A stretch of 64,000 bases of DNA. Source: Nautilus pompilius (taxonomy: Eukaryota; Mollusca; Cephalopoda; Nautilida; Nautilidae). Position 1 is the stretch's first letter, and each line of letters starts with the position of its first letter. Positions 28,801 through 38,382 of the stretch are shown one piece after another. The stretch spans positions 2,324,001-2,388,000 of the forward strand of contig JACATO010000121.1 of assembly GCA_018389105.1 (NCBI GenBank), given 5' to 3'. The notes below the pieces were generated by a model that searched no databases, was not told the origin of the DNA, and worked only from the letters and a program-made list of their open reading frames with translations. The translations under genes and the position numbers were made by a program.

Positions 28801-30622
28801 TAAGTTTTCAAAAACTTGTGGAACTTTACTGACTTTTCAAATTAAAACTTTGCGACAATTTACGTTCGGCTTTATAATCAACTTCCATTACAGAAAAATG
28901 GTACCTAACTTACGATCTTACACCGTATTGGCAATAATTATGAAAACAGGAAAAACCGAATCTTAAATTCAATGTCATCTAGTGAAATTGCATCTGACGA
29001 CTATAAATCAAATTGAAGAGAACTCCAGGCGTCAGTTTCAAGCCCGACTTCATGTTTCGAATGAGGCTGTGTGCCGGACTCTGTATTAGATGCGTTTCAC
29101 GGGTATTGTTGGCAGTAGAAGCGGTCGGCGAGGAAAGTCCAACCTCTCCATACGTGATATTAAGTACCCTAGGATACGTTCTCTGCGTGTTACATGCCAG
29201 ACATGACGGATCTAGCCAATAACCTAGCAGCATGAACGGGTGTTACGTTTTCCTTCAAGAACAGTGGAATACACAAAGGCGGGACCCAGGGAATTTGTAG
29301 CTTCCCGAAAACTTTGTAAGGAGAGTAAAAAAAAACCGAAAACCAAAACGAAATCGCTCTTTTCTGATGAGTTCAAGTTCGAACTGTTTGGTAAAAATGA
29401 ACGGCAGCTTGTTCGAAGAAGAACCGACAGCGGTATAACTGTCTGCGTACAACAGCTGTAATGAAGCAGAGGGTGGATCAGTGCAAATGTGGGGCCGTAT
29501 TATCAGCCAAGGGTGTCAAAAATGGCCACGATATCGATGGTATACTGACTGTGTGAAAACAGACAAGCAGGTTCTTCTACCTTATGGCATCCTCTCAGGA
29601 AGACGTCTCTTTTCCAACTTGCGAGTGACTAAACAATAAATAACTCATTTGTTATTCTAATCTAAAATTGATACCTCCAAAGCACCACTGCAACCAATTT
29701 CAAATCATTTATGGATAGAAGACGATAAGACAATACCGACCTTTTTGGCGTATTATGGTCTGCTATATTTACTACATTTAATAACCTGAGGTTGAGATAT
29801 CACTAACTGATATTGTCTTTAACTTTATTCGTATTGCATCTGAAGAAGTTCTGATGAAATAATCCATCTGATCCCAGTAGATATCGTTTTATATCTACAA
29901 ACCTCACAATCGCGGCCAAGATCTACAAAATCAGTGAACGATAAACTGGCCTTACTTTAAGAAAAGTTATTTAAAAGACTTTATTATCGGAGATGAAGAT
30001 AAAATATTTTTTAATAATTTGTGTTTCTACTGACCTTTTCTTTAATGCAATCTCAGCGAAATGGAAGACGAATTTCAGCGCGATAAATGTTGCAAGGTTC
30101 CTTCTGATCTTTTCATGGAAATCCAATATATTTGTTTGCTTTTTCTTGATCAACAACCAACCAACGGAAACAGGAAGAAGAGAACATACACGAACCTACG
30201 ATTTGATATTTTGTTTTGGATTTAATATAATTGGGTAGACTGGGGAAAATCGGGCTTGGTAAATTTGTAATTAATATATGTCACACCTGCTACAGGTGGG
30301 AACTGTATCTTGTAAAATTTACGAGCTCTAGGCCTTATGAAAGTTATGTGTAACTCTAGATACCAAGGCTCTGTTAGCTCCGTTCATTAAACAGTGTATT
30401 TATTCTTTTCACATTTCATATACATTTAATATTACAGGTGGGTTTGTGTGCGTGGTGATGAGGAAAGAATATTTACAGCACGTGAAGGATTATAAAAACA
30501 CCTTAGAACCGCTGATGAAAACAATGGAAGATGAAGGAATATGGAAGATAGTGTCACGTACTGTGGTGCCAAAATATTCCTTTGACAACGACGGAGTCAT
30601 TTTCAAATTTAAAATTTGCTAA
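13870..30622 (+). CDS. METTL27-like: METTL27-like methyltransferase, gene C, complete (five exons)
   Basis: A class I SAM-dependent methyltransferase of the METTL27/WBSCR27 family, about 235 residues (human METTL27 is close to 245). Exons: 13870-14025 (MAEKKAISF... to EEMAEYYSNWARSGKYEM), 24097-24234 (DLSSDRYRGP... to ILDVAAGTGRLGEE), 24818-24953 (LAKHGFKNMDALDPS...), 28161-28253 (SYDVLVIAGGMGEGHIP...) and 30438-30622 (GGFVCVVMRKEYLQH... to FKIC, TAA). Phases are 0, 0, 1, 1. VAAGTG is the glycine-rich SAM loop and ALDPS the following acidic strand. The start at 13870 has A at -3 and G at +4; an upstream in-frame ATG at 13816 lies in Polinton-derived sequence, so I reject it. Intron 1 is 10 kb and holds Polinton, Tc1 and mitochondrial fossils. 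Intron 4 uses a GC donor. No break is seen. Substrate unknown. Confidence 0.85.
14480..15370 (+). mobile_element. Tc1-like transposase relic in intron 1
   Basis: In several frames this stretch gives Tc1-like pieces in the right order: RRVYARQPLVFPGFAA near 14690, RQKILDPYVR near 15010 (the ILDPYVR block is typical of Tc1 transposases), HSARVIVQYLENHTIIPSTW near 15100 (around the second catalytic aspartate) and LVDRILSSTQR near 15290 at the C-terminus. Frameshifts and stops separate them, so it is dead. It lies between the two inverted Polinton arms, inside intron 1 of gene C. Terminal repeats were not found. Confidence 0.7.
15371..16239. other. Intronic stretch without recognised feature
   Basis: Very AT-rich intron 1 sequence between the Tc1 relic and the mitochondrial insert. 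No coding or repeat signal was recognised. Confidence 0.35.
16240..17010 (-). pseudogene. atp6: Nuclear mitochondrial insert (NUMT) with partial atp6
   Basis: The minus strand of 16497-17000 reads as the C-terminal two thirds of mitochondrial ATP synthase subunit a. Recognisable pieces are LLILNLIGLLP, GTPALLSPFLSIAPG, SIFVRPTTLSVRLAANMGAG, HIILGLIGNYLSSW and FEIGVSLIQGYIF. One frame shift and one or more stops in the upstream half, plus TGA at a conserved tryptophan position, fit a mitochondrial-code gene stranded in the nucleus. From 16250 to 16490 the plus strand is strikingly G/T-rich, so its complement is C/A-rich with C runs, like mitochondrial strand skew. That part probably belongs to the same insert, but I could not identify it. 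It lies in intron 1 of gene C, between the Polinton arms. Confidence 0.75.
17632..19303 (+). mobile_element. Polinton (Maverick) fossil, arm 2, with DNA polymerase B remnant
   Basis: Near 18620 the plus strand reads YLDANNVYGWAK followed closely by QPLATNNFRW. This is the conserved YLDANNLYGWAM-Q-LP block of the protein-primed type B DNA polymerase of Polintons. The whole 1.67 kb is repeated in inverse at 12205-13847, leaving a 3.8-kb spacer that contains exon 1 of gene C, a Tc1 relic and a mitochondrial insert. It is broken, with several breaks. Polintons are virus-like DNA elements with terminal inverted repeats. Here the duplicated part is polymerase-coding and so is probably not an original terminal repeat. 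Confidence 0.7.
19304..21630. other. AT-rich intron 1 stretch, possibly further Polinton-derived sequence
   Basis: No domain was recognised. Short acidic readable patches near 20100-20270 and 20775-20905 lie between the polymerase-bearing arm and a structural-protein-like piece, so they may belong to the same fossil family. That is position-based inference only. Confidence 0.3.
21640..22340 (+). mobile_element. Probable Polinton structural-protein (penton-like) fossil
   Basis: Short readable pieces such as TAWTTITLGTSYELTQIN near 21680 and ANLATLKSII near 21797 resemble a protein widely found in invertebrate Polintons and thought to be the penton-type structural protein. The match is from memory of the family pattern (a W-TI-hydrophobic-G-Y-ELT-IN block followed by an I-AN-TLKS-I block). 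The copy is broken, with several breaks. It lies about 2.3 kb downstream of the polymerase-bearing arm in the same orientation, so both may derive from one insertion. Confidence 0.45.
22628..24330 (+). repeat. Inverted duplication, left arm, block 1 (partner 47050-49104)
   Basis: This block includes exon 2 of gene C and its 5' intronic flank. It matches the reverse complement of 47050-49104 at roughly 95% or better by eye. The partner is longer because it carries a Helitron-like insert at 48080-48469 absent here. Homology stops at about 22628 and 49104 on the outer side and at about 24330 and 47050 on the inner side. Confidence 0.85.
23189..23210. repeat. TA microsatellite
   Basis: A short run of alternating TA in the left arm; a shorter version sits at the mirror position near 48552 in the right arm. 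Confidence 0.6.
24954..28160. other. Intron 3 of gene C
   Basis: A 3.2-kb intron, gtgagc donor and tttag acceptor, present only in the left arm of the inverted duplication. Apart from the possible Tc1-like end at 26545-26830 I recognise nothing in it. Confidence 0.6.
26545..26830. mobile_element. Possible Tc1-like element end
   Basis: The phrase TACATCTGTGGCCAAAAATA at 26547-26566, continuing TTGTATCACCC, resembles the TACAGT-GGCCAAAA-TATTG-CACCC terminus of many Tc1-like elements. Sequence to about 27450 may be its decayed body, but no transposase block was recognised and no matching far end found. Low confidence. Confidence 0.3.
28254..28259 (+). other. GC splice donor of gene C intron 4
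   Basis: Exon 4 ends AAGCCAG and is followed by GCAAGT, where gene A has GTGAGT at the same codon and phase (806). AG/GCAAGT is the strong consensus of the rare GC-AG intron class. The acceptor at 30432-30437 is attacag. Confidence 0.75.
28700..30215 (+). repeat. Inverted duplication, left arm, block 2 (partner 45105-46620)
   Basis: Intron 4 sequence matching the reverse complement of 45105-46620 at high identity. It contains a Tc1 relic shared by both arms, so that insertion predates the duplication. An 18-base match (CAAAAGATAACGTTAAAA) at 30637 in the left arm also occurs next to the block edge in the right arm. This implies that the roughly 420 bases between, including exon 5, were lost on the right. 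Confidence 0.85.
28990..29625 (+). mobile_element. Tc1-like transposase relic, left-arm copy
   Basis: FSDEFKFELFGKNERQLVRR near 29360-29419 is the catalytic FSDES-F-LFG block of Tc1-like transposases, here with F in place of S after the glutamate. Further on, MKQRVDQCKCGAVLSAKGV near 29461-29517 lines up with the KHGGGSV-VWG-S block but is shifted and altered. Upstream, 29010-29180 gives a decayed helix-turn-helix region. Several frame breaks; dead copy in intron 4 of gene C. Confidence 0.7.
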
Positions 30623-30673
30623 ACTTTCGTGCATTCAAAAGATAACGTTAAAAGTCAAAACTTTAATATGAGA

Positions 30674-30679
30674 AATAAA
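30674..30679 (+). terminator. Polyadenylation signal of gene C
   Basis: AATAAA 52 bases after the stop codon of gene C, followed by T-rich sequence from about 30689. Position and sequence fit a normal animal 3' end. Confidence 0.6.
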
Positions 30680-31489
30680 GGCAGTCTTGTTTTCTACTAT
30701 TATCCCTGCTTTGTTGAACTCATTGTGTCAAGCAGTTAAATTCTCCTACAGATCGAGAGAATGGTACTAATGCATTGTTAGACGAGAGTAGCTGCTGTGT
30801 TCGTCACTTCTCCACCCGTGAGATATCGTGTAAACGGATGTTTTCTATCCTACGTAGCATATTTAGTCAGTGTTTTACGCAAATTAAGATCCGATAATGT
30901 TCTTTTGTATAGAAATGCTATTAAGAAATTATTCTTTTTATATATTAGTGAAAAATCTGAATTGTTTTAAAATGTAAGTCACGGAAAGTACGAGACTAAA
31001 TGAATCTATTTACTTAGCATATAATAGAATGTAGATTGTTTATTAACTTCCTTTATTCGATAAAGTACTTAATTATTAGCGATAAATGCTGAAAAGTTAT
31101 CATAATTTTATGAGGGTATTAAATATTAAAGTTATCTGTTATTTTTTTAACTTGCAGAAAAGTGTCCAATACTCAGATTCTTTATGCATTAAGAGAACTG
31201 AAAAGTGGTAATGCGAGTCTTGTATTTGACGCTGGCTCTCTCCACACAGGACAGCGCTATCTTCTCGATCATCGTCGTGCTACCTGATGAAGCAAAGCCC
31301 AGTCAGGGTGCAGCCAGAGCATATTACATAAATACCCTCTTGTAGCTGTATACCATCAGCGCCAGAGTTCTCGGTCCTTTCGTTGGAAGTCGTAACCAAT
31401 ATTTGAAGAATCAATTACGCTGGTTACTCTATATTCCTCTTCTTCAAATAAACTGCTGAAAATTGTTTCAAGGTTTATTAAACTATCCC

Positions 31490-33002
31490 CTTCCCCTTAC
31501 TTTTAACTTTAGCCATTTTGCTCGGTAAGTGTCGATATTTACCTTTACACTGTTGAAGACGTGTAGCTATTTTAAATCTGAGCGTTTGCCAGACGTTCAA
31601 TATGTCCATAGACTAGTGAAAGAAGATCAGCGCTTTGTTAAAAGTGAAAGCAATTAATATGCAAAAATGTGACTTTGTTAAGCCAAGAACCGACCGCTGA
31701 GGATATTGTTTATTGAAAACTAAAAGGAAGTGGAAAATCGAAGATTTTTCAAAGAATTAAAAATGCACTAGTAGACTTTTAAATTGTTACGAGAGAAATC
31801 TACTGGTCTCACTGGTGTTGCTTCTGCCAGCATAGATAGGGTTAAAAATTAAACGACTCGGTATTAATATTCCCTATTACCAGATCGGTCCCGCGCGAAC
31901 CAATCTTCCCGCTGATTGCTTTATTCTTCTTCATCCACCATCGTTCGGTTCTGTGCATGTAGCTGGTGAGGCTGCCGAGCGCCATGCAGCCGGTAAGATG
32001 CGTTGTCAGCTCGTGACGCCTGGCACTTCGGTCTTCCGCAGCTGGCTGGAGTAGACGAATGAACGTCAGTCGGATGAGTGATGCAGAAAACCAGAAGAAA
32101 TTATGCTGGCAAACCAAGTCGGTGTCCTGCGGAGATCAAGATGGCTAGAGCGTCTTCAGCCAGCGTGGCATGAAGCCCGGGCCGATTTGAGCCAATTCCA
32201 GGTCTCTTGTAAATAGCAAATTACACTCGATTTCAGAATTTTAACTCTTTTATTTTCGCTCTGCAGTTTTAACTGATTTACTTTGAATTAATTTTAGATG
32301 TAAAAAAAAGCAAAACAATGAATGGTGTTAACCGCATGAACACTGTCAGCTGTTATTACACATCCATCGTCTCCTGTCTACAATGAATAGGTATTCAGGT
32401 TATCTACAGAACTGCGCTGTTACACCTTTGGGTGTGGATAACAAAAAGGCATTCAGCCTTTTCGGACACTACTGGCAGGACTATTTCTACTTTTATTGTC
32501 CATGACGGATACTTTCTCACCTGGAAAGTTACCTGGTATCGATTCCTGAAAATACTGAAAAGGTCGTCATGACAACGAACCCTATGAATCGTTGCTGCAC
32601 GACCTCTCTTTTTCTTTAATCAACCCACCCGGTTTATTAATTGTGAGATCACGTGTCTACTCCAGATATCGCACAAGCGATCACAGGCCGGGGGGGGGTT
32701 TGAGGTGCACCTAATGATTTATGCGTAATTAAACTAAAGAGAAAATAGTGCAAAAGACCCACATCAACGGCCACTATTTTCAGAAAAGCGCTCGCAAATA
32801 TTATGACTGGTCACCATAGCAACACCTCAGGTAGTTCCGGATGTTTTTCTATAGACAATGCGACTGTAAATGTAGGTCACTCAAGCAACAACCTGATCAT
32901 ACGGCAGAGAGAGTGGTGGCCGTTAGTCCTAGTCTAAGCTATACTGCTGACAGGTGTATAAGCAGTCGGTCTGCCACAGGAGAACACCGCGCCAATTTGC
33001 TC
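31490..33002 (+). repeat. Inverted duplication, left arm, block 3 (partner 38235-40135)
   Basis: Matches the reverse complement of 38235-40135 in a patchy way: 31560-31730 and 32600-33000 are nearly identical to their partners, while 31740-32140 is only about 70% alike and the partner has roughly 450 extra bases at 38690-39150. It ends at 33002 in an A-rich run (33003-33025). The open frame 31842-32117 (minus) is not kept in the partner, so I do not call it a gene. Confidence 0.75.
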
Positions 33003-33025
33003 AAATAAAAATAAAAAAAAAAAAA

Positions 33026-33800
33026 CAGTTAATTTATAATTTGTTACTGCGAATTAGGAGTGCATAACGGAGATAACTGACCGTATTAAGAACTTCTGTT
33101 CATATACCTTTATCCACAAATAAGAGCAATGTCCGCTTTCACAAATTAATTAAAAGATTAATTATGCGTTTACGTTACGGCCTGATAGAAGTATTGTTAG
33201 AGCTCTCACTAAGTCTGGGAGAAACAGGAAAAGGAGAACTGTGATCTTTACCGATCAGAATAACAAAAGCAAGCACTCTGAATGTATTCGTTCTCATTGT
33301 TTATCACTGTTGAGAGTCTTTAAAAGTGAAGATAACCCTTGTTATGGGGAACGAAAAATTTAATGATCTTGCATGAACTAGGTTACTTGATAGGGATAAA
33401 TAACTTAGTTCATCCTGTGCCAGTTTCTCTCTAGCGCTGCAAAGGAGAAAAGAAGAGGGTGGAGGCAAAAGTCTTTTTATTTGACCGAGGATAAGCTAGA
33501 GGTCGTTAATGTTAGGATTAAGAGTCAATTAACATCTCTTCAATCATTACTGGCATAGATAGGAAAAAAGCCATTATAAAAACATTGGCTGTAAAACTGG
33601 TGTTAAAGAGTTTCAAGTCGTCTTACCTCTGATCTAATGTGAAATCTTAAAGACGCACCAATAAGATCTGATCAACTATAAAATAAAAAAAAATTAAATG
33701 TTTAATTGTTGTTATGGTTTATATAGAATTTTAATTGCACATAGAATTTTTAGTCTTCTTGATATTACAAAAATTATTTGGATTTCTAATAAATTAAGCA
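33026..33800. other. Palindrome spacer without recognised gene
   Basis: AT-rich spacer between the left arm and the GA array. Nothing recognised. Confidence 0.35.
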
Positions 33801-34252
33801 CGAGAGAGAGAGAGAGAGATGACGTCATTACAAAGAGAGATGAGGGGAGGAGAGAGAGAAAGAGAGATGACGTCATTACAAAAATTGATGAGGGAGAGAG
33901 AAAGAGAGAGAGATGACGTCATTACAAAGAGAGATGAGGGGAGGAGAGAGAGAGAGAGAGAGAGAAAGAGAGATGACGTCATTACAAAAATTGATGAGGG
34001 AGAGAGAAAGAGAGAGAGATGACGTCATTACAAAGAGAGATGAGGGGAGGAGAGAGAGAAAGAGAGATGACGTCATTACAAAAATTGATGAGGGAGAGAG
34101 AAGGAGAGAGAGATGACGTCATTACAAAGAGAGATGAGGGGAGGAGAGAGAGAAAGAGAGATGACGTCATTACAAAAATTGATGAGGGAGAGAGAAAGAG
34201 AGATGACGTCGTTACAAAGAGAGATGAGGGAAGGAGAGAGAGAGAGAGGGGG
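33801..34252 (+). repeat. GA-rich tandem array with phased TGACGTCA palindromes
   Basis: Two alternating unit types (one with TTACAAAGAGAGATGAGGGG, one with TTACAAAAATTGATGAGGG) form a higher-order unit of about 94 bases in a GAGAGA background. Each half unit carries GATGACGTCATTAC. Perfect TGACGTCA, the CREB/ATF consensus, starts at 33820, 33868, 33914, 33974, 34020, 34068, 34114 and 34162, with a variant TGACGTCG at 34204. Spacing is mostly 46 or 48. Open frames in both directions exist only because the repeat lacks stops. Confidence 0.9.
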
Positions 34253-36380
34253 GTTACTTTGTCTTGAATGTAAAATAATGGAGCAGGTATACATTGAGAA
34301 GAATCCTAATATTAGTGAAAGCTATTTTAAAGATACTAATGCGATTAGAAAAACATCTATTACTCGATTAGGTACTTTTTCCCTTAAATAAATGAATGGA
34401 GGAACATTCTTATTTGATGGTATGAGGAAGATTATAAAGGTATGTAGATAAGTATCTGTATAATATTAAAATTTTTTCTGTTAGTGTTCACATTATTCAT
34501 CTAGTGTGAAAGATGGACGATCAGGTAAAAATAATATGCATTTTAGTGTCCCTAACGCAACCAAGAGATTCTTCTAGGTTACTAGTTGTTTCTTCTAACA
34601 TAAGTATAGAAGCGCTACTTTTGCATTCTTCATTACAAAGGAGAGGTAATTTTTCCTAGATGAAAAGTAGGAAAGAAAATAATCAGAAAATTCTAGGAAT
34701 AACACCAGAAAGTCAAAAATGAACCGGCGCAACTTCTAATTTTAAAAGAATCACCAAGCGGTAGAAGTTTCCTGTTGATCTTACATGTAGCATGGAAAAG
34801 TCTCACAAGGATGTCGTTTGAAATAAAGTTATTCTTATTATAAGAATTCCTCTAGAGACCAGTGCTTTGTTTGCTATAATAGAGAGGAAACACAGGTGCG
34901 TCTTTAAACCGAGTTAAAGTTCAAACCAGTAGTAAAAAGAGTGGTAACAATTATTCAAAGTGCAATATGATGGTTATAAAAATACGGACGGGAATGTTTT
35001 TACTGCCATAAAGAAAGGGTAATAATAGGTTGCCAATTCTTAATTATTCTTAGTATACTTATTCTAAAAATTCTTGGGACATTTGTGAAGTATTGCTATG
35101 ATAAGGATTCTAATAAATACGAATATCGCTTTTGTTGTTATTATGGAGGGGTCCAATGTAAAAGGTAAAAGGACTACATTCATATGGAACCCTTTCTCTT
35201 TGTCTTTTATTGCTGACTATCTAATGGTTTAACCAAGGAACAAGATTGTGGCTCATTTATAAGGATTAACCTAGATGTAGAGTGTGTAACATCAATATAA
35301 TCTGCTATGTTGGCTCAGCATCTGTTGTCTAACGACAACTGGCGATGACAGTCGCATTATTAACGGTTAAAAGCTTCGTGATTTAGTCTTCTCTCGATAG
35401 ATCAGAAAGAGTTTTATTTGTAATTTAAAGTATTAAAAGAAGGGTCCAAACGCTATTTTAAATTTAAAGTTTAAGACTATAAAATAAATGAACTTAGAAT
35501 TAATTATAAGCAGGTGTATAAAATTAGTCAGACGACATCCACAAGATACCAGAATCAAGCAGCAGCTTAAAATCAGAAATGATGGTTGGATGGAAAGTGA
35601 TGTGATATGGCGAGCATCAAACAACTAATTAAGAGTGTAAATTAATCATTGCATGCAGACCGTGAAACCCAGTAGCTATAACAAATGTAGAAGCACAGCC
35701 CTTGTCTGAGATAGTGAATGAAGTTTCCTGGTATCCCCCTCTTGAAGAATCGCAAAATAAAAACCCAGAAGAGTTGTTAGTAATAATCTTCGTGTCGCTT
35801 CTTCTCCCTTAGGCCCCAATTAGGGAATGGTTCGCTCCGGTTACGGTGACCCCGGAAGATAGAAAACAGACTGTCTGATAGTGGTACCTCAAACTGGTTA
35901 ATAAGGTATTTCTTGTTAAAGGCAGCGAAGAGTCAATATTTGAAGCATGGGGGGGTAACCATTTTTTTAAAGTACACCAAAAAGAGAAGAAAAATCTCAG
36001 AAGTAGCACACGTGATTATTTCTCTTGGAGCCTCTATGGAAACACTGGATGAGTGGAATCCTTGCAGGATGCTCTCTCGGAGTACGATTGCTCACCTTTG
36101 GATTATTGTTAAAATAATAAAGATTACTTTTCTAGATATAAGTAAAATTTGACATGCGTGTAATCAGAAGGTTAACCCGGTGATTAAAGGTAGAACCAAT
36201 GGCACTAGTTAAAGGTCAGAGGCTGGATTCACCAAATTTTGGGGGATTATGAATCATTAAGCTAACGGATGTTGAAATCAAAGATTTGATTCTGCCATGT
36301 TCAAAATTAGATCACCGTCAATACTTACTCAACCTAGCGAATGGGACATTAGCTACATCGCACAGGAATCAGTGTAGGAA
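34253..36380. other. Palindrome spacer, unrecognised sequence
   Basis: About 2.1 kb with no gene I can name. It may include the decayed upstream part of the LINE-type relic that follows, since it lies on the 5' side, but I could not read reverse transcriptase motifs in it. Confidence 0.3.
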
Positions 36381-36389
36381 TATACAGTT

Positions 36390-37050
36390 GGTTTTATGTC
36401 TGATGGAGAAGGCGTTTAGGTTATCGTTCCAGATGGAAAATAAGATAAGGTAAAGGTATCAGCTGGAGTTATCAGCAGTAGATAGTGCGCAGATACGTTT
36501 GCATTCTTAAACGAGTTAAAATTACTGCTCACGTAATGTATCCTGGAATGTAAGTATACTCGCTGACAGTAAGTTACTCCTACAAGCTTTGGAGATTGCA
36601 GGAAAAGTTTCTTGAAGTTACAAGAGAAGCTGATACATAATGTTTATAAAGCTATCTGAAATAGTTCCCCATTTATATTAGAATGGGTACCAGAAAATGT
36701 TAGCCTTTCAGTCATTGAAAGAGTTGGCAAATTTACCAAAGATGCCAATAAATTACTTCAGAGTCAAAATGGAGTTGGCTCCTCGAGCTTAAAAACATAT
36801 ATCAACCAAAAATCAAGAATCTATAGAAACTTAAATCTATAGAGAAGAAATAAGTAGATATGGATTACTGGATCTTCAGGTAAAAACTATTTGCCTATGT
36901 AGAGGTGATGGTCGTAGAATAAAATTGGCTACTTCAAAGAAATCCTAATTGAAACAGGACTAAAACTGCTGAACACTATCCCACAAAATGTCCAAAGTAC
37001 ATCCAGAACAAGAAAAACATGTTGAGCCAGCGCTGTTCGCAAGACAGCCG
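36390..37050 (+). mobile_element. LINE-type RNase H and C-terminal relic
   Basis: Readable pieces in order: FMSDGEG near 36396 (an altered TDGS-G start of an RNase H domain), ILADSKLLLQALEIAG near 36553-36600 (the third RNase H strand with the catalytic aspartate), a weak tail, and TAEHYPTKCPKYIQNKKNM near 36963-37020, like the T-EHIL-ECPKY-R zinc-knuckle-like block downstream of RNase H in many invertebrate LINEs. Frames change repeatedly, so it is dead. A DNA element would not carry this pair of blocks. Confidence 0.5.
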
Positions 37051-37098
37051 GGATGCTTTCAAAATCATTAAGCTACCAATATAGGTTCTAAGGTTGGA

Positions 37099-38382
37099 GT
37101 TCTGTTTTGTAAAAATACCATGAGATTAATACTGTGAGACGTCGGCAGACCACCAAATACGCAAGCATCTTGAACTGGTGTGAGCACTTCTCGTAGTAAG
37201 CTGACCTATTTAACTAAGTTAAAATGTCTCGTCGGACTAATTCAAAGTGAAGTCAGAAGCGATCAATGTGTAACCGACCGTCCGCCTATACATCTTAATT
37301 GCTGTGAGCTCTTTCGCATCAATACAAGATTCCAATCCCGCCGAATAAGCTGAGAAAAGCTGCCACGTATTTGCGTCCAGTAAATTTGTTAGTAATGGCT
37401 TGGTCGGCGCCTGTCTGGTCGATGCAAAGTGACAGATATTTCTAGAAGAGAAATGCTAGAAATTGGTACACGATGTGGAAGAGAAGGCCGATATCTGGTC
37501 ATTGAGGGAGCTGATCGGGAATTTAAAAAGATCCATTAACCTGGAATGGAATTATACCTGCTCGCAGACCTGGTGATTTTAGCACAAGTAGGAGACAGAA
37601 GGAAATTTAATGCAAGTCACCAAATGATAAAGCGGGTCACCACCTGGCTACAGTGATGCTCTGTCATTGCTTTGCTTATCATATCTACCTGGTACATACC
37701 CACAGATCAGCTTGTTTTCTGGTGAAAATACTTCTTTCTCCAACGCGTCTATGACATACTTTACACTGATTTTATTAGATTTTTACGGATGCCCTCCGAT
37801 ATTCAGTTTTGTACACACGCAGGGTCGAGTTTCCAAGTAAGAAATGTCAGTTGTCCTCATTTATATATAGCTCTTTTGCCGCTGATAGCCAAACCGTATT
37901 CTTACAAGACAGGGTCTTTACCGGATACAAAGTAACCGGAGCCTTCACGATCTGAGGGTCACAACAGATATACAGTCTTCTTGATAAGAGAACGTTTCGA
38001 CCCCAATACATCAATGAGACCATCAGAAATCTGTTCAGTAAGAAACTTCAGAATTTCATGGATCGAGAACTCCGCTCGTTTAAACGGTATCTTGGGCTGA
38101 GTTAATTGGTCTTCAGCGGGTTTTTAAGTCTTAGATCTTGAGAGCTGCTAACGGTTACGTATGTCACTGACTCGAGCCGACCGATGAAATACGAACACAA
38201 TCAGATTGCAGTCATTCAGAGTTCGCAATAGCAAATTGGCGCGGTGTTCTCCTGTGGCAGACCGACTGCTTATACACCTGTCAGCAGTATAGCTTAGACT
38301 AGGACTAACGGCCACCACTCTCTCTGTCGTATGATCTGGTTGTTGCCTGAGTGACCTACATTTACAGTCGCATTGTCTATAG
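37099..38382 (+). repeat. Dispersed repeat R, copy A
   Basis: About 1.28 kb nearly identical to the reverse complement of 53816-55103. Its last 150 bases also recur in the left arm at 32850-33002. No coding sequence was recognised. Copies in different orientations suggest an interspersed element of unknown class. High identity means recent copying. Confidence 0.8.

Noticed and set aside
28979-29233. Open frame also present at 46094-46348
   Set aside because: Opposite-strand shadow of the duplicated Tc1 relic.
31842-32117. 91-codon minus-strand frame as a gene
   Set aside because: The inverted partner at 39409-39740 is about 70% alike but does not keep the frame.
33801-34252. CRISPR array
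   Set aside because: Regular repeats, but the spacers are themselves repeated and GA-rich, and the genome is an animal's.
33698-34391. Overlapping open frames of 60-90 codons in the GA array on both strands
   Set aside because: They arise because the GA-rich repeat units lack stop codons; low-complexity RE/KRD or SLSL peptides with no start context.
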